From: Bacillus sp. SA1-12
GTDB lineage: Bacteria > Bacillota > Bacilli > Bacillales > Bacillaceae
Reading direction: 5' to 3'
NCBI RefSeq assembly: GCF_000981385.1
Contig: NZ_LATZ01000119.1
Coordinates: 466,311-530,310, forward strand
DNA: 64,000 nt
Within the stretch, counting starts at the first letter, position 1, and each line of letters starts with the position of its first letter. A model generated the notes under the pieces. That model did not search any database. It was not told where the DNA came from and saw nothing but the letters and a program-made list of their open reading frames with translations. This document shows, one piece after another, positions 53,296-62,045 of this stretch. The position numbers and the translations under genes were made by a program.

Positions 53296-54576
53296 TTGTC
53301 AAATCATGAATATGATGTCATTGTTGCCGGCGGAGGACCAAGTGGAATTGCCGCGGCTGTAGCAGCTGCCAGAAATGGAGCAAAAACCCTGTTAATTGAA
53401 CGATATGGCTTCCTTGGCGGAGCTGGAACAGCGATGATGGTAAATCCGTGGATGACTTATTCAGCCGGACCTAAACAAATCATCTATGGTGTACTGCAGG
53501 AATTAATTGACGGCATGTCAGAGCTTGGCATGTATGGACATCCGAAACAAAAGACAGCCTTTGATCCTGAAGCGTTAAAATATGTAGCCGAGCATCTTTG
53601 CCTTGATGCAGGTGTTGAACTTTTGTACCATACCTTCTTAGGAGACGCGCAAATGGATGACTCCATACGGTATATCCAATCAATCCGTGTTGCCAATAAA
53701 GCCGGAATAATGGACTTAAAAGCCAAGATTTATGTGGACACAACAGGCGATGCCGATTTATCCGCATTAGCAGGGGCTACTGTCGAAAAGGGCCGAGAAG
53801 TGGACAGTTTAAGCCAGCCAATGACCTTGAATTTCCGCATGGCCAATGTCGATATTGATCGTATGCCAAGCCGCGAGGGAATGACCGAATTATATATCGA
53901 AGCCAAAAAGCGCGGAGAATTAAGATGCCCACGTGAAAATGTTCTATGGTTCTATGCCAATCAAGAAGGGGTAATTCACTTCAATCAAACCCGTGTCATC
54001 CTAAAGGATGCAACAAATCCATGGGAACTAACCGCAGCAGAAATTGAAGCCCGTGAACAAGTCCAGGAATTTGTTGCCTTTTTGAAAAAGCATGTTGACG
54101 GTTTTGAAAACGCCTACCTGCAAACTACTGCTCCGCAAATCGGGGTCAGGGAATCACGAAGAGTCATCGGCGATTATAAGTTAACAGCTGAAGAACTGCT
54201 AAACGCCTGCAAATTTGATGATGTAGTAGCACTCGGTTCCTATCCAGTGGATATTCATAACCCAGCGGGCGAAGGAACTTTGCTGCAATATTTAAAACCT
54301 GGTGAATGGTATGATATCCCATATCGATCACTCATCCCGAAAAAAATTGATAATCTTATTGTTGGCGGAAGACCAATCTCTGCTACACATGAAGCTCATT
54401 CCGCGCTTCGCGTTCAGCCGATTGCAATAGCTATTGGCCAAGCGGCAGGAACAGCAGCGGCATTATGTGCAAAAGAAGGAAAGCTGCCGCGCGAGTCAGA
54501 TGTGAAGCAAATCCAGAATTCATTGCTGGAACAAGGGGCTTATCTAGGGCCACAGTTTGAGAAAAAGACGGTTTAG
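53296..54576 (+). CDS. FAD-dependent oxidoreductase 2 (FAD_oxidored family)
   Basis: About 426 aa. GxGxxG-type motif VIVAGGGPSGIAAAVAAARN, FLGGAGTAMMVNPWM and C-terminal QPIAIAIGQAAGTAAAL. Same family as the preceding protein but shorter. TTG at 53296 is preferred, with AAGGGG 9 nt upstream; ATG at 53290 (3 nt) and 53269 (no ribosome site) are alternatives. Last gene of the operon, closed by a long hairpin. Confidence 0.87.
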   Translation: MSNHEYDVIVAGGGPSGIAAAVAAARNGAKTLLIERYGFLGGAGTAMMVNPWMTYSAGPKQIIYGVLQELIDGMSELGMYGHPKQKTAFDPEALKYVAEHLCLDAGVELLYHTFLGDAQMDDSIRYIQSIRVANKAGIMDLKAKIYVDTTGDADLSALAGATVEKGREVDSLSQPMTLNFRMANVDIDRMPSREGMTELYIEAKKRGELRCPRENVLWFYANQEGVIHFNQTRVILKDATNPWELTAAEIEAREQVQEFVAFLKKHVDGFENAYLQTTAPQIGVRESRRVIGDYKLTAEELLNACKFDDVVALGSYPVDIHNPAGEGTLLQYLKPGEWYDIPYRSLIPKKIDNLIVGGRPISATHEAHSALRVQPIAIAIGQAAGTAAALCAKEGKLPRESDVKQIQNSLLEQGAYLGPQFEKKTV

Positions 54577-54599
54577 GGATGAAGGGCAGATAAGAGAAG

Positions 54600-54640
54600 A
54601 AATGTACGTCCCGTTGAAAGCTTCAACGGGACGTACATTT
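54600..54640 (+). terminator. long perfect hairpin after the catabolic operon
   Basis: 18-bp perfect stem AAATGTACGTCCCGTTGA with TCAACGGGACGTACATTT, 5-nt loop. No T run follows, so it may protect the 3' end or terminate weakly. A second imperfect hairpin (GTCCCATAGA with TCTATTGGAC) lies at about 54712-54737. Confidence 0.75.
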
Positions 54641-54842
54641 GTAATAGACAAACGGAATTAGTCAATAAAAAGCTTTTATAAGACAGAAGTTAGGTATCGC
54701 AAAGCGGAAATGTCCCATAGAAAGCCTCTATTGGACAACACTCATTTTCTCAGCAAATTTCCACACAATATATAAAAACAAATTCAGAAAGAGTTCTGCA
54801 CTCTTCCGAAGGCTCTTCCTTTTATGTGATCTGGTACTTCTT

Positions 54843-55202
54843 TTACAGAATTTCCTCATAAAAAGTTATCCTGTTAAAAAAAGGATCGTTCACCGTTAGT
54901 TCCACTGTATTCCAAGGAGATTTCTCTAAACCTGGTTTTGCATATTTATAGTTTTTTTCTTTTAATATAGAATGAAATTTTTTGAGATCTGTCATTTTTA
55001 TTCGAATGGCACTGCCTGGGGAGCAGTCTCCATGATGTTCAGAAAGATGCAAAATAAGATCATTTAAAGATACCTGACAATAGATCAGCATGTCTGTTTC
55101 GAAACGGTGTGTCCAATCAAGCTGAAATCCTAAATATTCGATGTAAAATTCCTTTGCTTTTTCCAGATCAAAAATACGAAAAATAGGGGTAATCACCATC
55201 AT
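54843..55202 (-). CDS. VOC family protein (glyoxalase superfamily)
   Basis: 119 aa, one VOC module with TPIFRIFDLEKAKEFYIEYLG at the start and FNRITFYEEIL at the end, the layout of bleomycin-resistance-type 'glyoxalase superfamily' proteins. Activity not predictable. ATG follows AAGGAGTGT. Monocistronic, convergent with the oxidoreductase operon. Confidence 0.88.
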   Translation of the reverse strand: MMVITPIFRIFDLEKAKEFYIEYLGFQLDWTHRFETDMLIYCQVSLNDLILHLSEHHGDCSPGSAIRIKMTDLKKFHSILKEKNYKYAKPGLEKSPWNTVELTVNDPFFNRITFYEEIL

Positions 55203-55336
55203 ACACTCCTTAAAAAATATGTATATGGTTCATTATCCACTATTTAACAAAAAACATAAAGGCAATTATGCGTTTTCGCTAAAAAGGAAAGGGTTGAACT
55301 GCAATGAATCTTGTTTGAGTAAGCAGTTGTTATTTA

Positions 55337-55365
55337 TTGACTTTTTTAATCTTCTACTCTAAAAT
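55337..55365 (+). promoter_or_regulatory. promoter of the MFS leader transcript
   Basis: TTGACT (55337-55342), 17 bp, TAAAAT (55360-55365). Predicted start at about 55372, giving a leader of about 370 nt before the MFS gene. Confidence 0.65.
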
Positions 55366-55401
55366 TATAGTGAATGTTTATATAAAGGAGGATTATAAAA
55401 A

Positions 55402-55443
55402 ATGCAATCTGTCAGACTTCGTTTCACAGCTTTGAACCAGTAA
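55402..55443 (+). CDS. leader peptide MQSVRLRFTALNQ (macrolide-stalling type)
   Basis: 13-codon ORF with an optimal AAGGAGG 10 nt upstream. The sequence resembles the ErmD/ErmK leader MTHSMRLRFPTLNQ: shared RLRF and final LNQ, with the Arg-X-Arg (+X+) motif on which macrolide-bound ribosomes stall. Its codons form one strand of the downstream hairpins, so stalling would change RNA folding. Confidence 0.8.
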   Translation: MQSVRLRFTALNQ

Positions 55444-55502
55444 TTGAATACGTTCAAAGGCTCTGTTTGTGCAGGGTAAACGAGATTAGTCTGTCCTTTT
55501 TT
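55413..55502 (+). promoter_or_regulatory. transcription attenuator of the MFS gene
   Basis: CTTTGAAC (55430-55437, within the leader ORF) pairs with GTTCAAAG (55452-55459). CAGACT...CGTTT (55413-55424, the Arg-Leu-Arg codons) can pair with AAACG...AGTCTG (55478-55493), placing a terminator stem right before TCC and six T. A ribosome halted on the RLR codons would block that terminator stem. Confidence 0.7.
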
Positions 55503-55537
55503 ATAATCTTCATGATGCATATACGAAACTAGGTGAA

Positions 55538-55568
55538 GAAAGGCGGTCAATCTGCCTTTCTTTATTTA
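55538..55568 (+). terminator. second terminator in the MFS leader
   Basis: GAAAGGC (55538-55544) with GCCTTTC (55554-55560), then TTTATTTA. A third hairpin with a T-rich tail, TCACAG...CTGTGA, lies at about 55628-55660. Confidence 0.65.
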
Positions 55569-55742
55569 TGGGTAAAGACGTTCTCTTGCTCATTAAATAA
55601 GGAAAATGTTTAATCGTTTACTCAAAATCACAGGCAGGTGTCTGTGACCTTTTCGTTTTATGAAAGATGAGCGTATATCGTTTTACTGGGGAATTCACGT
55701 AGTAAAAAGCATTTGTATGAAAAATGAAAAGGACGTGAAAAG

Positions 55743-56993
55743 ATGAACTCAGTAAATGAACATGGATTTGAAAATTGGAAAAAGAACATAACGCTGTTTT
55801 TAAGCAGCCAAACGATATCGCTTTTTGGTTCAGCATTGGTTCAATATGCGATGATGTGGTATGTAACGCTTAATACACAGTCAGGAATGATGATGACACT
55901 CTTTATTATATGCGGCTTCATTCCTACCTTTATTTTATCGCCATTTGCAGGAGTGTGGGCAGACCGGTATAACCGAAAAAAACTGATAGCCTTATCAGAT
56001 GCCTTAATTGCGACATCAACACTTCTTCTCGCTATTGTTTTTTTAATGGGATATGATGCAGTGTGGTTACTCTTTCTTATGGCTGCTCTTCGTGCGATCG
56101 GAACCGGTATTCAAACGCCTGCAGTAGGGGCGATTTTACCGCAGATTGTACCAAAGGATAAGCTGACGAAAATTAACGGGATAAACGGAAGTCTGCAAGC
56201 AGTCAATATGTTTATCGCACCAATTGTCAGTGCGGCCTTATTATCAATGGCCTCCCTTGAGATTATTTTCTTTATCGATGTAATAACGGCAGTCATTGCC
56301 ATCTTCACATTATTAGGTTTTCTGCAAATCGCGAAACATCAGAAAGCAGCTGATGACCAACCAACAAGCTATCTCAATGATTTTAAGCAAGGGGTCACGT
56401 ACATTAAAAATAACCCTTTTTTAAGACAGTTATTTTTGTTCTTTGGGATCTTCTTTGTCTTAATGGCACCTGCCGCTTTTTTGACGCCACTGCAAGTTAC
56501 GAGAAGTTTCGGTGACGAAGTTTGGCGGTTAACGGCTATTGAAATAGCTTTCTCCGTAGGGATGATGGCTGGTGGAGCAATTATTGCCTCTTGGGGCGGC
56601 TTTAAAAATAAAATTCATACGATGACCCTAGCAAGCCTAATAATGGGGATATGTACAATTGCACTAGGGATTGTACCGTTTTTCTCCATTTATATATTTT
56701 TCATGGCTATATTCGGTATTACGGCGCCGCTCTTTAATACACCTGCAACCGTTGTACTCCAGGAAAAAGTAGATGAAAACTATTTAGGAAGAATTTTCGG
56801 TGTGTTAGGGATGATTTCCACATCAATGATGCCAATGGGCATGCTGATTTTCGGACCATTGGCAGACGTGATCAAGGTGGAATGGCTGCTGCTTGGGACT
56901 GGTATATTGATTTTAATCCTTGCCATTATGCTGGGAGCAAACAAAGTGTTAATGGATGCAGGGAAGCCGGTAGTAGAGGAACCAGCTCAATAA
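55743..56993 (+). CDS. MFS drug exporter (macrolide-efflux type)
   Basis: 416 aa, about twelve transmembrane helices. It resembles the Mef/MFS_3 group: NITLFLSSQTISLFGSALVQ, motif-A loop GVWADRYNRKKLIA and LRAIGTGIQTPAVGAILPQI. Expected to export a hydrophobic antibiotic. The leader peptide and terminators upstream suggest induction by a ribosome-targeting drug. ATG after AAAGGACGTGAAAAG. Ends at a strong terminator. Confidence 0.9.
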   Translation: MNSVNEHGFENWKKNITLFLSSQTISLFGSALVQYAMMWYVTLNTQSGMMMTLFIICGFIPTFILSPFAGVWADRYNRKKLIALSDALIATSTLLLAIVFLMGYDAVWLLFLMAALRAIGTGIQTPAVGAILPQIVPKDKLTKINGINGSLQAVNMFIAPIVSAALLSMASLEIIFFIDVITAVIAIFTLLGFLQIAKHQKAADDQPTSYLNDFKQGVTYIKNNPFLRQLFLFFGIFFVLMAPAAFLTPLQVTRSFGDEVWRLTAIEIAFSVGMMAGGAIIASWGGFKNKIHTMTLASLIMGICTIALGIVPFFSIYIFFMAIFGITAPLFNTPATVVLQEKVDENYLGRIFGVLGMISTSMMPMGMLIFGPLADVIKVEWLLLGTGILILILAIMLGANKVLMDAGKPVVEEPAQ

Positions 56994-57027
56994 GGGAAAG
57001 ATGAACGAAATTTATAAAAATAGAATA

Positions 57028-57073
57028 AAACAAAAGCTCAGAGAATAATAAAAACTCTGAGCTTTTGTTTTAG
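57028..57073 (+). terminator. strong bidirectional terminator after the MFS gene
   Basis: Perfect 16-bp stem AAACAAAAGCTCAGAG with CTCTGAGCTTTTGTTT. Confidence 0.88.
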
Positions 57074-57079
57074 GGAAAG

Positions 57080-57286
57080 AAATAAAAATAAATCGGCCAA
57101 AAAAGATTTAGAAGTAACCCAAGCTGGAGATGAACCAACGATTAAAGTGGGAGCATATCGATGAAAAGTTACGTTGTCGCGTTCATTGACATGAAGTCTG
57201 ATTTTAAATGCACGTTTTGTTGAGGAAGGGTTATGTATATGTTTTGATGAGCGTGTATCTGCTTCAAACGATAAGGAGGGTTTTTC
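57080..57286 (+). pseudogene. coding remnant of unknown family
   Basis: Pieces in different frames read DLEVTQAGDEPTIKVGAYR and SLILNARFVEEGLCICFDER ending KEGFS-stop. The final stop overlaps the ATG of the next remnant behind AAGGAGGG, as in a former two-gene operon. No single frame spans the region. Confidence 0.4.
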
Positions 57287-57473
57287 ATGAATCTTAGACA
57301 ATTCATCGCCAGATTGATCAATTATCTAAGATTCATGAAACATTTCAAGGAAAGATGATCCCCCAGGAAGCACAACAGCGTTTTCAAAAGGCAAAGAAAG
57401 ATTGCTAGGACTTCAAGTTTTGATTGCCCATTTGATTCAGGAAATAGAGAAAGATGAAATAAAACAAGCTTAA
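57287..57473 (+). pseudogene. decayed short coiled-coil protein
   Basis: Strong ribosome site AAGGAGGGTTTTTC and ATG begin MNLRQF. The main frame then reads HRQIDQLSKIHETFQGKMIP and QEAQQRFQKAKKDC-stop, with GLQVLIAHLIQEIEKDEIKQ in a third frame. Two frameshifts. A 13-bp inverted repeat (CATGAATCTTAGA...TCTAAGATTCATG) covers its first 55 bases. Confidence 0.6.
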
Positions 57474-57540
57474 CAAGTGCTCCAAGTGAAAAAATCGATA
57501 TTGAGATTAATTCGAACATTGTCACATGTGACCTTTACCA

Positions 57541-57726
57541 CCAAAATGGGAACGTTTTGCTTTATATTTTATAACAGTAGTAAATGGTTTTTGTTACGAT
57601 CGTTTCTTTCTAGAAAATTCAAAAAGCCTCAAGGAGTATGATTGTCAGGAACTGTTGGTACGGGATATTCATTTTGACGCCATTAAACCAGTTTCAAATG
57701 GAAAATTGACCAGAGGTCACTTGTAA
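57541..57726 (+). pseudogene. ORF remnant without start codon
   Basis: A 62-codon open stretch reads PPKWERFALYFITVVNGFCY then DRFFLENSKSLKEYDCQELL and ends TRGHL-stop. No ATG, GTG or TTG with a ribosome site opens it. Family not recognised; probably the 3' part of a lost gene. Confidence 0.4.
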
Positions 57727-57887
57727 GGTTTTGGTGGGGCTACCCTTAAAAGAAGTTTGTTCAACAAAATAACATGTTGGTTTAACTAAACAGCTAATAG
57801 AAGTTGATTAGAATATTCTTGAATCGGGAGCAAGGGATAGCAGGGATTTTTAGATTCCTAATCGATTCTTGTTTTTTAAAAATTCAG

Positions 57888-57916
57888 TTGACAACTCGAG
57901 TTGATAGATATATTAT
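57888..57916 (+). promoter_or_regulatory. promoter of the leuA T-box transcript
   Basis: TTGACA (57888-57893), 17 bp, TATTAT (57911-57916). Confidence 0.82.
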
Positions 57917-57922
57917 TGCATA

Positions 57923-58201
57923 TAATTAAATAATAACAAGCAAAGATTGGAAATAGTAGAAGGTGTATAAGCTTCTCAGAGAGCCGATGGTTGGTGAGAA
58001 TCGGTAGTTATTCCCTTTGAACTCATCCAAGAGCTACTCTCTGAACATAATAAGTAAGAGATGTCGGTTTTCTACCGTTATGAAGATAGGTGGTGATTGC
58101 CACCGAAAATGAGTGGGTTAATCGCATTAAGATTAATCAATTAGAGTGGTACCGCGAGCAATGCCTCGTCTCTATATTTTTATAGAGACGGGGCTTTTTT
58201 T
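57923..58201 (+). ncRNA. T-box leader (leucine specifier) upstream of leuA
   Basis: Stem I begins near CAGAGAG (57977-57983), closing with CTCTCTG (58036-58042), and holds the GGTGAGAA element. The strand GAACTCATCC (58020-58029) places the specifier codon as CUC (Leu). The conserved T-box bulge segment AGAGTGGTACCGCG is at 58143-58156, followed by the terminator GCCTCGTCTCTA...TAGAGACGGGGC and seven T (58163-58201). Uncharged tRNA-Leu should favour readthrough into leuA. Confidence 0.9.
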
Positions 58202-58233
58202 ATACATTAATATGACAAAGGAGTGTTTCTGAA

Positions 58234-59805
58234 ATGACGAGAAAAATTTGGGTGTTTGATACGACTTTAAGAGATGGAGAGCAAGTTCCAGGGGCTAAGC
58301 TCAATTTGTATGAAAAACTAGAAGTAGCACAGCAGCTAAAGAAGTTACAAGTTGATATTATTGAAGCCGGTTTTCCTGCGTCTTCAGTTGGTGATTTTAA
58401 TGCTGTGAAAGAAATTGCCACTAAAGTAGGAAATACAGACGACATTATGATCACAGCATTAGCAAGAGCAGTAAAAGCTGATATAGATGCTGTTTATAAT
58501 AGTGTGAAATTTGCTGAAAAACCCTTAATCCATATAGTTTTAGGCACTTCAGATATTCATGTAGAAAAGAAATTTGGGAAATCGAAAAGTCAAATATTAG
58601 ACATCGGTGTTGACGCCGTAAAATATGCAAAAACATTTCTACCAGATGTGCAATATTCAACAGAAGACGCGTCTCGCTCCGATTTTGAGTACTTATGGGC
58701 AACGATTGAAGCAGTGGTAAAAGCAGGGGCTACCATTATTAATGTACCTGATACAGTTGGTTATGCTGAGCCGGAAGAGTTTGGTGAACTAATCTTTAAA
58801 TTAAATGATCGCTTAAAAAACTTAAATGATCAAGTACTTTTAAGTGTCCATTGTCATAATGATCTCGGTATGGCAACCGCAAATACACTTTCAGCTATCA
58901 AAAATGGTGCGGATAAAGTGGAATGTACGATCAATGGGATTGGTGAACGTGCAGGTAATGCGGCATTAGAAGAAGTTGTGATGGCAATGAATATTCGCTC
59001 AGCAGTCTATCAAGCATACACGAATATAAATACAAAAGAAATTATGAATACATCTAAGTTGGTAAGTAGTTTAATGGGGCTTGATGTACAAGTAAATAAG
59101 GCTATTACAGGAGATAATGCCTTTGCTCATTCTTCAGGTATACACCAAGATGGTTTATTGAAATCAAGGGATGCCTACGAAATCATTAGTCCAATTGAAG
59201 TCGGCCTAGATGATATGGAACTTGTTTTAACGGCTCGTTCTGGTCGTCATGCAGTGAAAAATGCGCTTGAAAAATTAGGTTTTAATCAGTTAACCGAAAC
59301 ACAATTTGATAGGATATTTGAATCCTTTCTTGAATTAGCAGATGCAAAAAAAGAAGTATATAGTCATGACTTATATGTTATCGTTGAGAATTATTACACA
59401 AAACATAATATTCCTCATAATCAAGATATAACGCACTATAGTGATAATTTTTACGAACTAATGGGCTTACAAGTGATAAGTAATTCAATTTTCCCGTCTG
59501 CGAGTATAAAAATTAAAAAAGGTAAGCATGTATTAAAAAGCAGTGCTGTCGGTACTGGTCCAATTGATGCTTTGTATTCCGCCATTTCAGAAATTAGTGA
59601 TTTAGATATTAAATTAATTGAATACAATATTAGCAGTGTATCAAGAGGTAAAGAGGCATTAGGGAAAGTAAAGATCCAAGTGGAATATAGAAATGAAAAA
59701 TATATTGCCAAAGCAACAGATACGGATATTTTGAAAGCAAGTGCATTAGCGTATATCAATGCAATAAATAGTATTGTTGTTGATCATTTGATCTCAGTTA
59801 AATAG
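58234..59805 (+). CDS. leuA: 2-isopropylmalate synthase
   Basis: 523 aa. Condenses acetyl-CoA with 2-ketoisovalerate, the first step of leucine synthesis. HMGL-like TIM barrel with DTTLRDGEQ (9-17) and metal motif HCHNDLGMA, then the LeuA allosteric C-terminal domain. Full length for the short LeuA type. A citramalate synthase role is the alternative, but the leucine specifier of the T-box favours LeuA. Stands alone, apart from leuBCD or ilv genes. Ribosome site AAAGGAGTG. Confidence 0.9.
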   Translation: MTRKIWVFDTTLRDGEQVPGAKLNLYEKLEVAQQLKKLQVDIIEAGFPASSVGDFNAVKEIATKVGNTDDIMITALARAVKADIDAVYNSVKFAEKPLIHIVLGTSDIHVEKKFGKSKSQILDIGVDAVKYAKTFLPDVQYSTEDASRSDFEYLWATIEAVVKAGATIINVPDTVGYAEPEEFGELIFKLNDRLKNLNDQVLLSVHCHNDLGMATANTLSAIKNGADKVECTINGIGERAGNAALEEVVMAMNIRSAVYQAYTNINTKEIMNTSKLVSSLMGLDVQVNKAITGDNAFAHSSGIHQDGLLKSRDAYEIISPIEVGLDDMELVLTARSGRHAVKNALEKLGFNQLTETQFDRIFESFLELADAKKEVYSHDLYVIVENYYTKHNIPHNQDITHYSDNFYELMGLQVISNSIFPSASIKIKKGKHVLKSSAVGTGPIDALYSAISEISDLDIKLIEYNISSVSRGKEALGKVKIQVEYRNEKYIAKATDTDILKASALAYINAINSIVVDHLISVK

Positions 59806-59876
59806 GTTTATGTTTTATATGTTTAATGATGCATCAATTATTAGAAATACACAGTGGAATATAAAAATGAGGGAAA

Positions 59877-60164
59877 GAAAGTTAATTGATAAAGGGATTT
59901 CAAATAAAGTAGTGGATCAACCAGTTAGCACACGTACTGCTCAGGAAGCAGCAGATTCGATTGGGTGTTAGGTGGGATAAATGGCAAAGACGATTAATTT
60001 TATGCTTGGTGAAGCCAAAATAGGGGGAAGTTGTTGGTGATAAGATCGGTAAGGTGGACGGAAAATTTGTAAAGAAGAAAACGGGCTTTTTAATTGGTGG
60101 TGTTGCACCGATTGGTCATGTAAATAAGCTCGTTAATATAGTAGACGAAGTCTTATTACAATAA
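59877..60164 (+). pseudogene. decayed YbaK/EbsC-type aminoacyl-tRNA deacylase
   Basis: Reads MRERKLIDKGISNKVVDQPV, STRTAQEAADSIGC-stop, MAKTINFMLGEAKI, then a frame change to KKKTGFLIGGVAPIGHVNKL ending DEVLLQ-stop. The GGVxPxGH block and the STRTxxEAA block identify the YbaK fold. Two stops and one frameshift. No promoter assigned; it follows leuA by 70 bp. Confidence 0.8.
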
Positions 60165-60363
60165 AAGACGAATTTGGCAAGCGGCTGGGCATTCGAGAGT
60201 AATTTTCAGCAATCGATCAAGATTCTTGAATAAGGAAGAAAAAATTAACCTTGAAATGTAAAAGTTATGTTATAAAAAGAGAAACTTATTGGTAAAAGGT
60301 AAATTATCTAGAAAGATGATATGGTAAAGTAGTACTATTTTTTAACAAAGGTAGGGGATTTCG

Positions 60364-60816
60364 GTGTCAATTAAATATGCTCACACAAACATTGTTGCAA
60401 AAGACTGGCGTAGATTGTCTGATTTTTATGTGAAGGTTTTTGATTGTAAGCCTGTATTACCCGAAAGAGACCTTTCTGGCAAATGGATAGAAAAAGTAAC
60501 GAATATAGACAATGTTCGTATTAAAGGCATCCATCTAACCTTACCTGGATACGATGAAGGACCAACTTTAGAGATTTTTCAATATTATCCAGAAAACCCT
60601 GATAGGCATCCATCAAATATTAGCTATCAAGGATTTGGACATATTGCATTTGTAGTGGATAACGTGGAAGAAGTTTTGAATAAGGTAATCGAATGCGGTG
60701 GAAAGAAATATGGAGCTTTAGAAAAAAAAGAGTACGATTCCCTTGGAGTATTAACAGTTGTTTATGCAGAAGATCCCGAAGGAAATATTATAGAGATACA
60801 AAATTGGAAAAAATGA
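60364..60816 (+). CDS. VOC family protein (lactoylglutathione lyase-like)
   Basis: 150 aa, complete two-half VOC module: first metal His in YAHTNIVAKDW, Glu in TLEIFQYYP, second His in GFGHIAFVVDN, Glu in NIIEIQNW. These four ligands fit a glyoxalase/dioxygenase-type metal site. GTG start; GTAGGGG lies 8-10 nt upstream. Single gene. Confidence 0.9.
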   Translation: MSIKYAHTNIVAKDWRRLSDFYVKVFDCKPVLPERDLSGKWIEKVTNIDNVRIKGIHLTLPGYDEGPTLEIFQYYPENPDRHPSNISYQGFGHIAFVVDNVEEVLNKVIECGGKKYGALEKKEYDSLGVLTVVYAEDPEGNIIEIQNWKK

Positions 60817-60851
60817 ATTGTTGTACTTTTCTTCATTTACTCTACAATAGG

Positions 60852-60885
60852 GCGCTTTTCTTTAAGAGAGAAGCGCTTGATTATT
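60852..60885. terminator. hairpin between convergent genes
   Basis: GCGCTTTTCT with AGAGAAGCGC (one G-U), serving either the VOC gene or the convergent SET gene. Confidence 0.5.
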
Positions 60886-60892
60886 TAATATT

Positions 60893-61270
60893 TTAACCCT
60901 TATTAAACCAAAGTGGGTCATTGTCATCAACATCGCCATTATAGTTGATTAGAATTTCTTCTCCAGCTTTTATATTTCTAAAAGCATAGAATACAAACGT
61001 GTGATTTGTAAAATTAATATCATAAGTTGCATTAGGTTCATACGAATGGTTAAACAGCATTCCATAACCAAGAATGACAGCAGAGTGGTTTATCCCATAC
61101 TCAAAAACGTAATCAGCGAGTATTGTTTTCTCAATGTATTTATGCTGATCGTTAGGATAAGGAATGACAGGTGCTTCATGTATAAGCTCCCCTTTTTTTA
61201 TATCGCATGTAGCGAATACACCTCTATTAAATTCTCCATTACTTAGTGTAGAGGCTTTTACCTCAATCAT
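60893..61270 (-). CDS. SET-domain protein
   Basis: 125 aa, compact SET domain: RGVFATCDIKKGELI, GYGMLFNHSYEPNA and EEILINYNGD, including the NHS and terminal Tyr motifs of protein-lysine methyltransferases. Bacterial stand-alone SET proteins of this size are common in Bacilli; targets are unknown. No post-SET zinc site. ATG after GAGAAGGTGACTTAAT. Confidence 0.88.
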   Translation of the reverse strand: MIEVKASTLSNGEFNRGVFATCDIKKGELIHEAPVIPYPNDQHKYIEKTILADYVFEYGINHSAVILGYGMLFNHSYEPNATYDINFTNHTFVFYAFRNIKAGEEILINYNGDVDDNDPLWFNKG

Positions 61271-62045
61271 ATTAAGTCACCTTCTCATCTAATATGCTTT
61301 CTATCTAATTGTACCATTACTTTTATATATTTCGACAAACTGGCCAAAATTATATAAGCAAGTTAACAATACATAAAGTATACTTTGGGGAAATGTTACA
61401 GAAAAGGAATATACTATTATTTTTTTATAAAAGAAGAAATCTATACTGTAATTTAATCGATGTGTTAAAGTGTTTTCTTTTTTATTCATTAAAATGACGC
61501 AATTCTCCTGCAAGAATTGTGCATTTTCTTTATGTTTAGGGCCATATTGCACGAAGGCAAAAACGTTAACGGTTGTATCCAGACTGATATGTGTAGGTTG
61601 GGTACCACATTTCATTTCATCCGTTACGAAACTGCCTCGGACTAAAGGCGCACGTTCAGTAGTTTAAACCTAGTGCATAATTACCTTCACTGGGTTTTGC
61701 CTCCGAGCCAAATTTTCAGTATCTTACCATAACATCAAAGGACTCATAGTAACCAACGACTTACAGCAGAACAGATAACGCAGCTAACACTTCCTTCGTA
61801 TGTAGGACTCAGCTGAATTGTAATGCATCATCAGCGGAGGAAATTGCTGTATAAAGAATCTATTCTTTCTTTATTTGAAAAAGCGCAGTTCAGAAAAGCT
61901 TGATCTTCGAAAGGGCTTATTTATGTCGAAAAAAGCTGAAAAAAATATAAAACAATCCACTAATATAGGAAGAATAACCTATTACATTTGAATGGGTTTG
62001 GACGTATAATCTAGTAGATTTTATATATACATACAGGGGGATACT
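61271..62045. other. gene-free region with a possible coding remnant
   Basis: Minus-strand frame at about 61480-61665 reads TERAPLVRGSFVTDEMKCGT and AFVQYGPKHKENAQFLQENC without a start signal; family not recognised. The rest is AT-rich with no convincing ORF or RNA. The last 50 bp give the leader of the CWB2 gene with a GGGGG ribosome site. Confidence 0.4.

Noticed and set aside
61309..61667. Several 60-100-codon ORFs on both strands
   Set aside because: No ribosome sites and low-complexity AT-rich translation; at most a decayed fragment on the minus strand.
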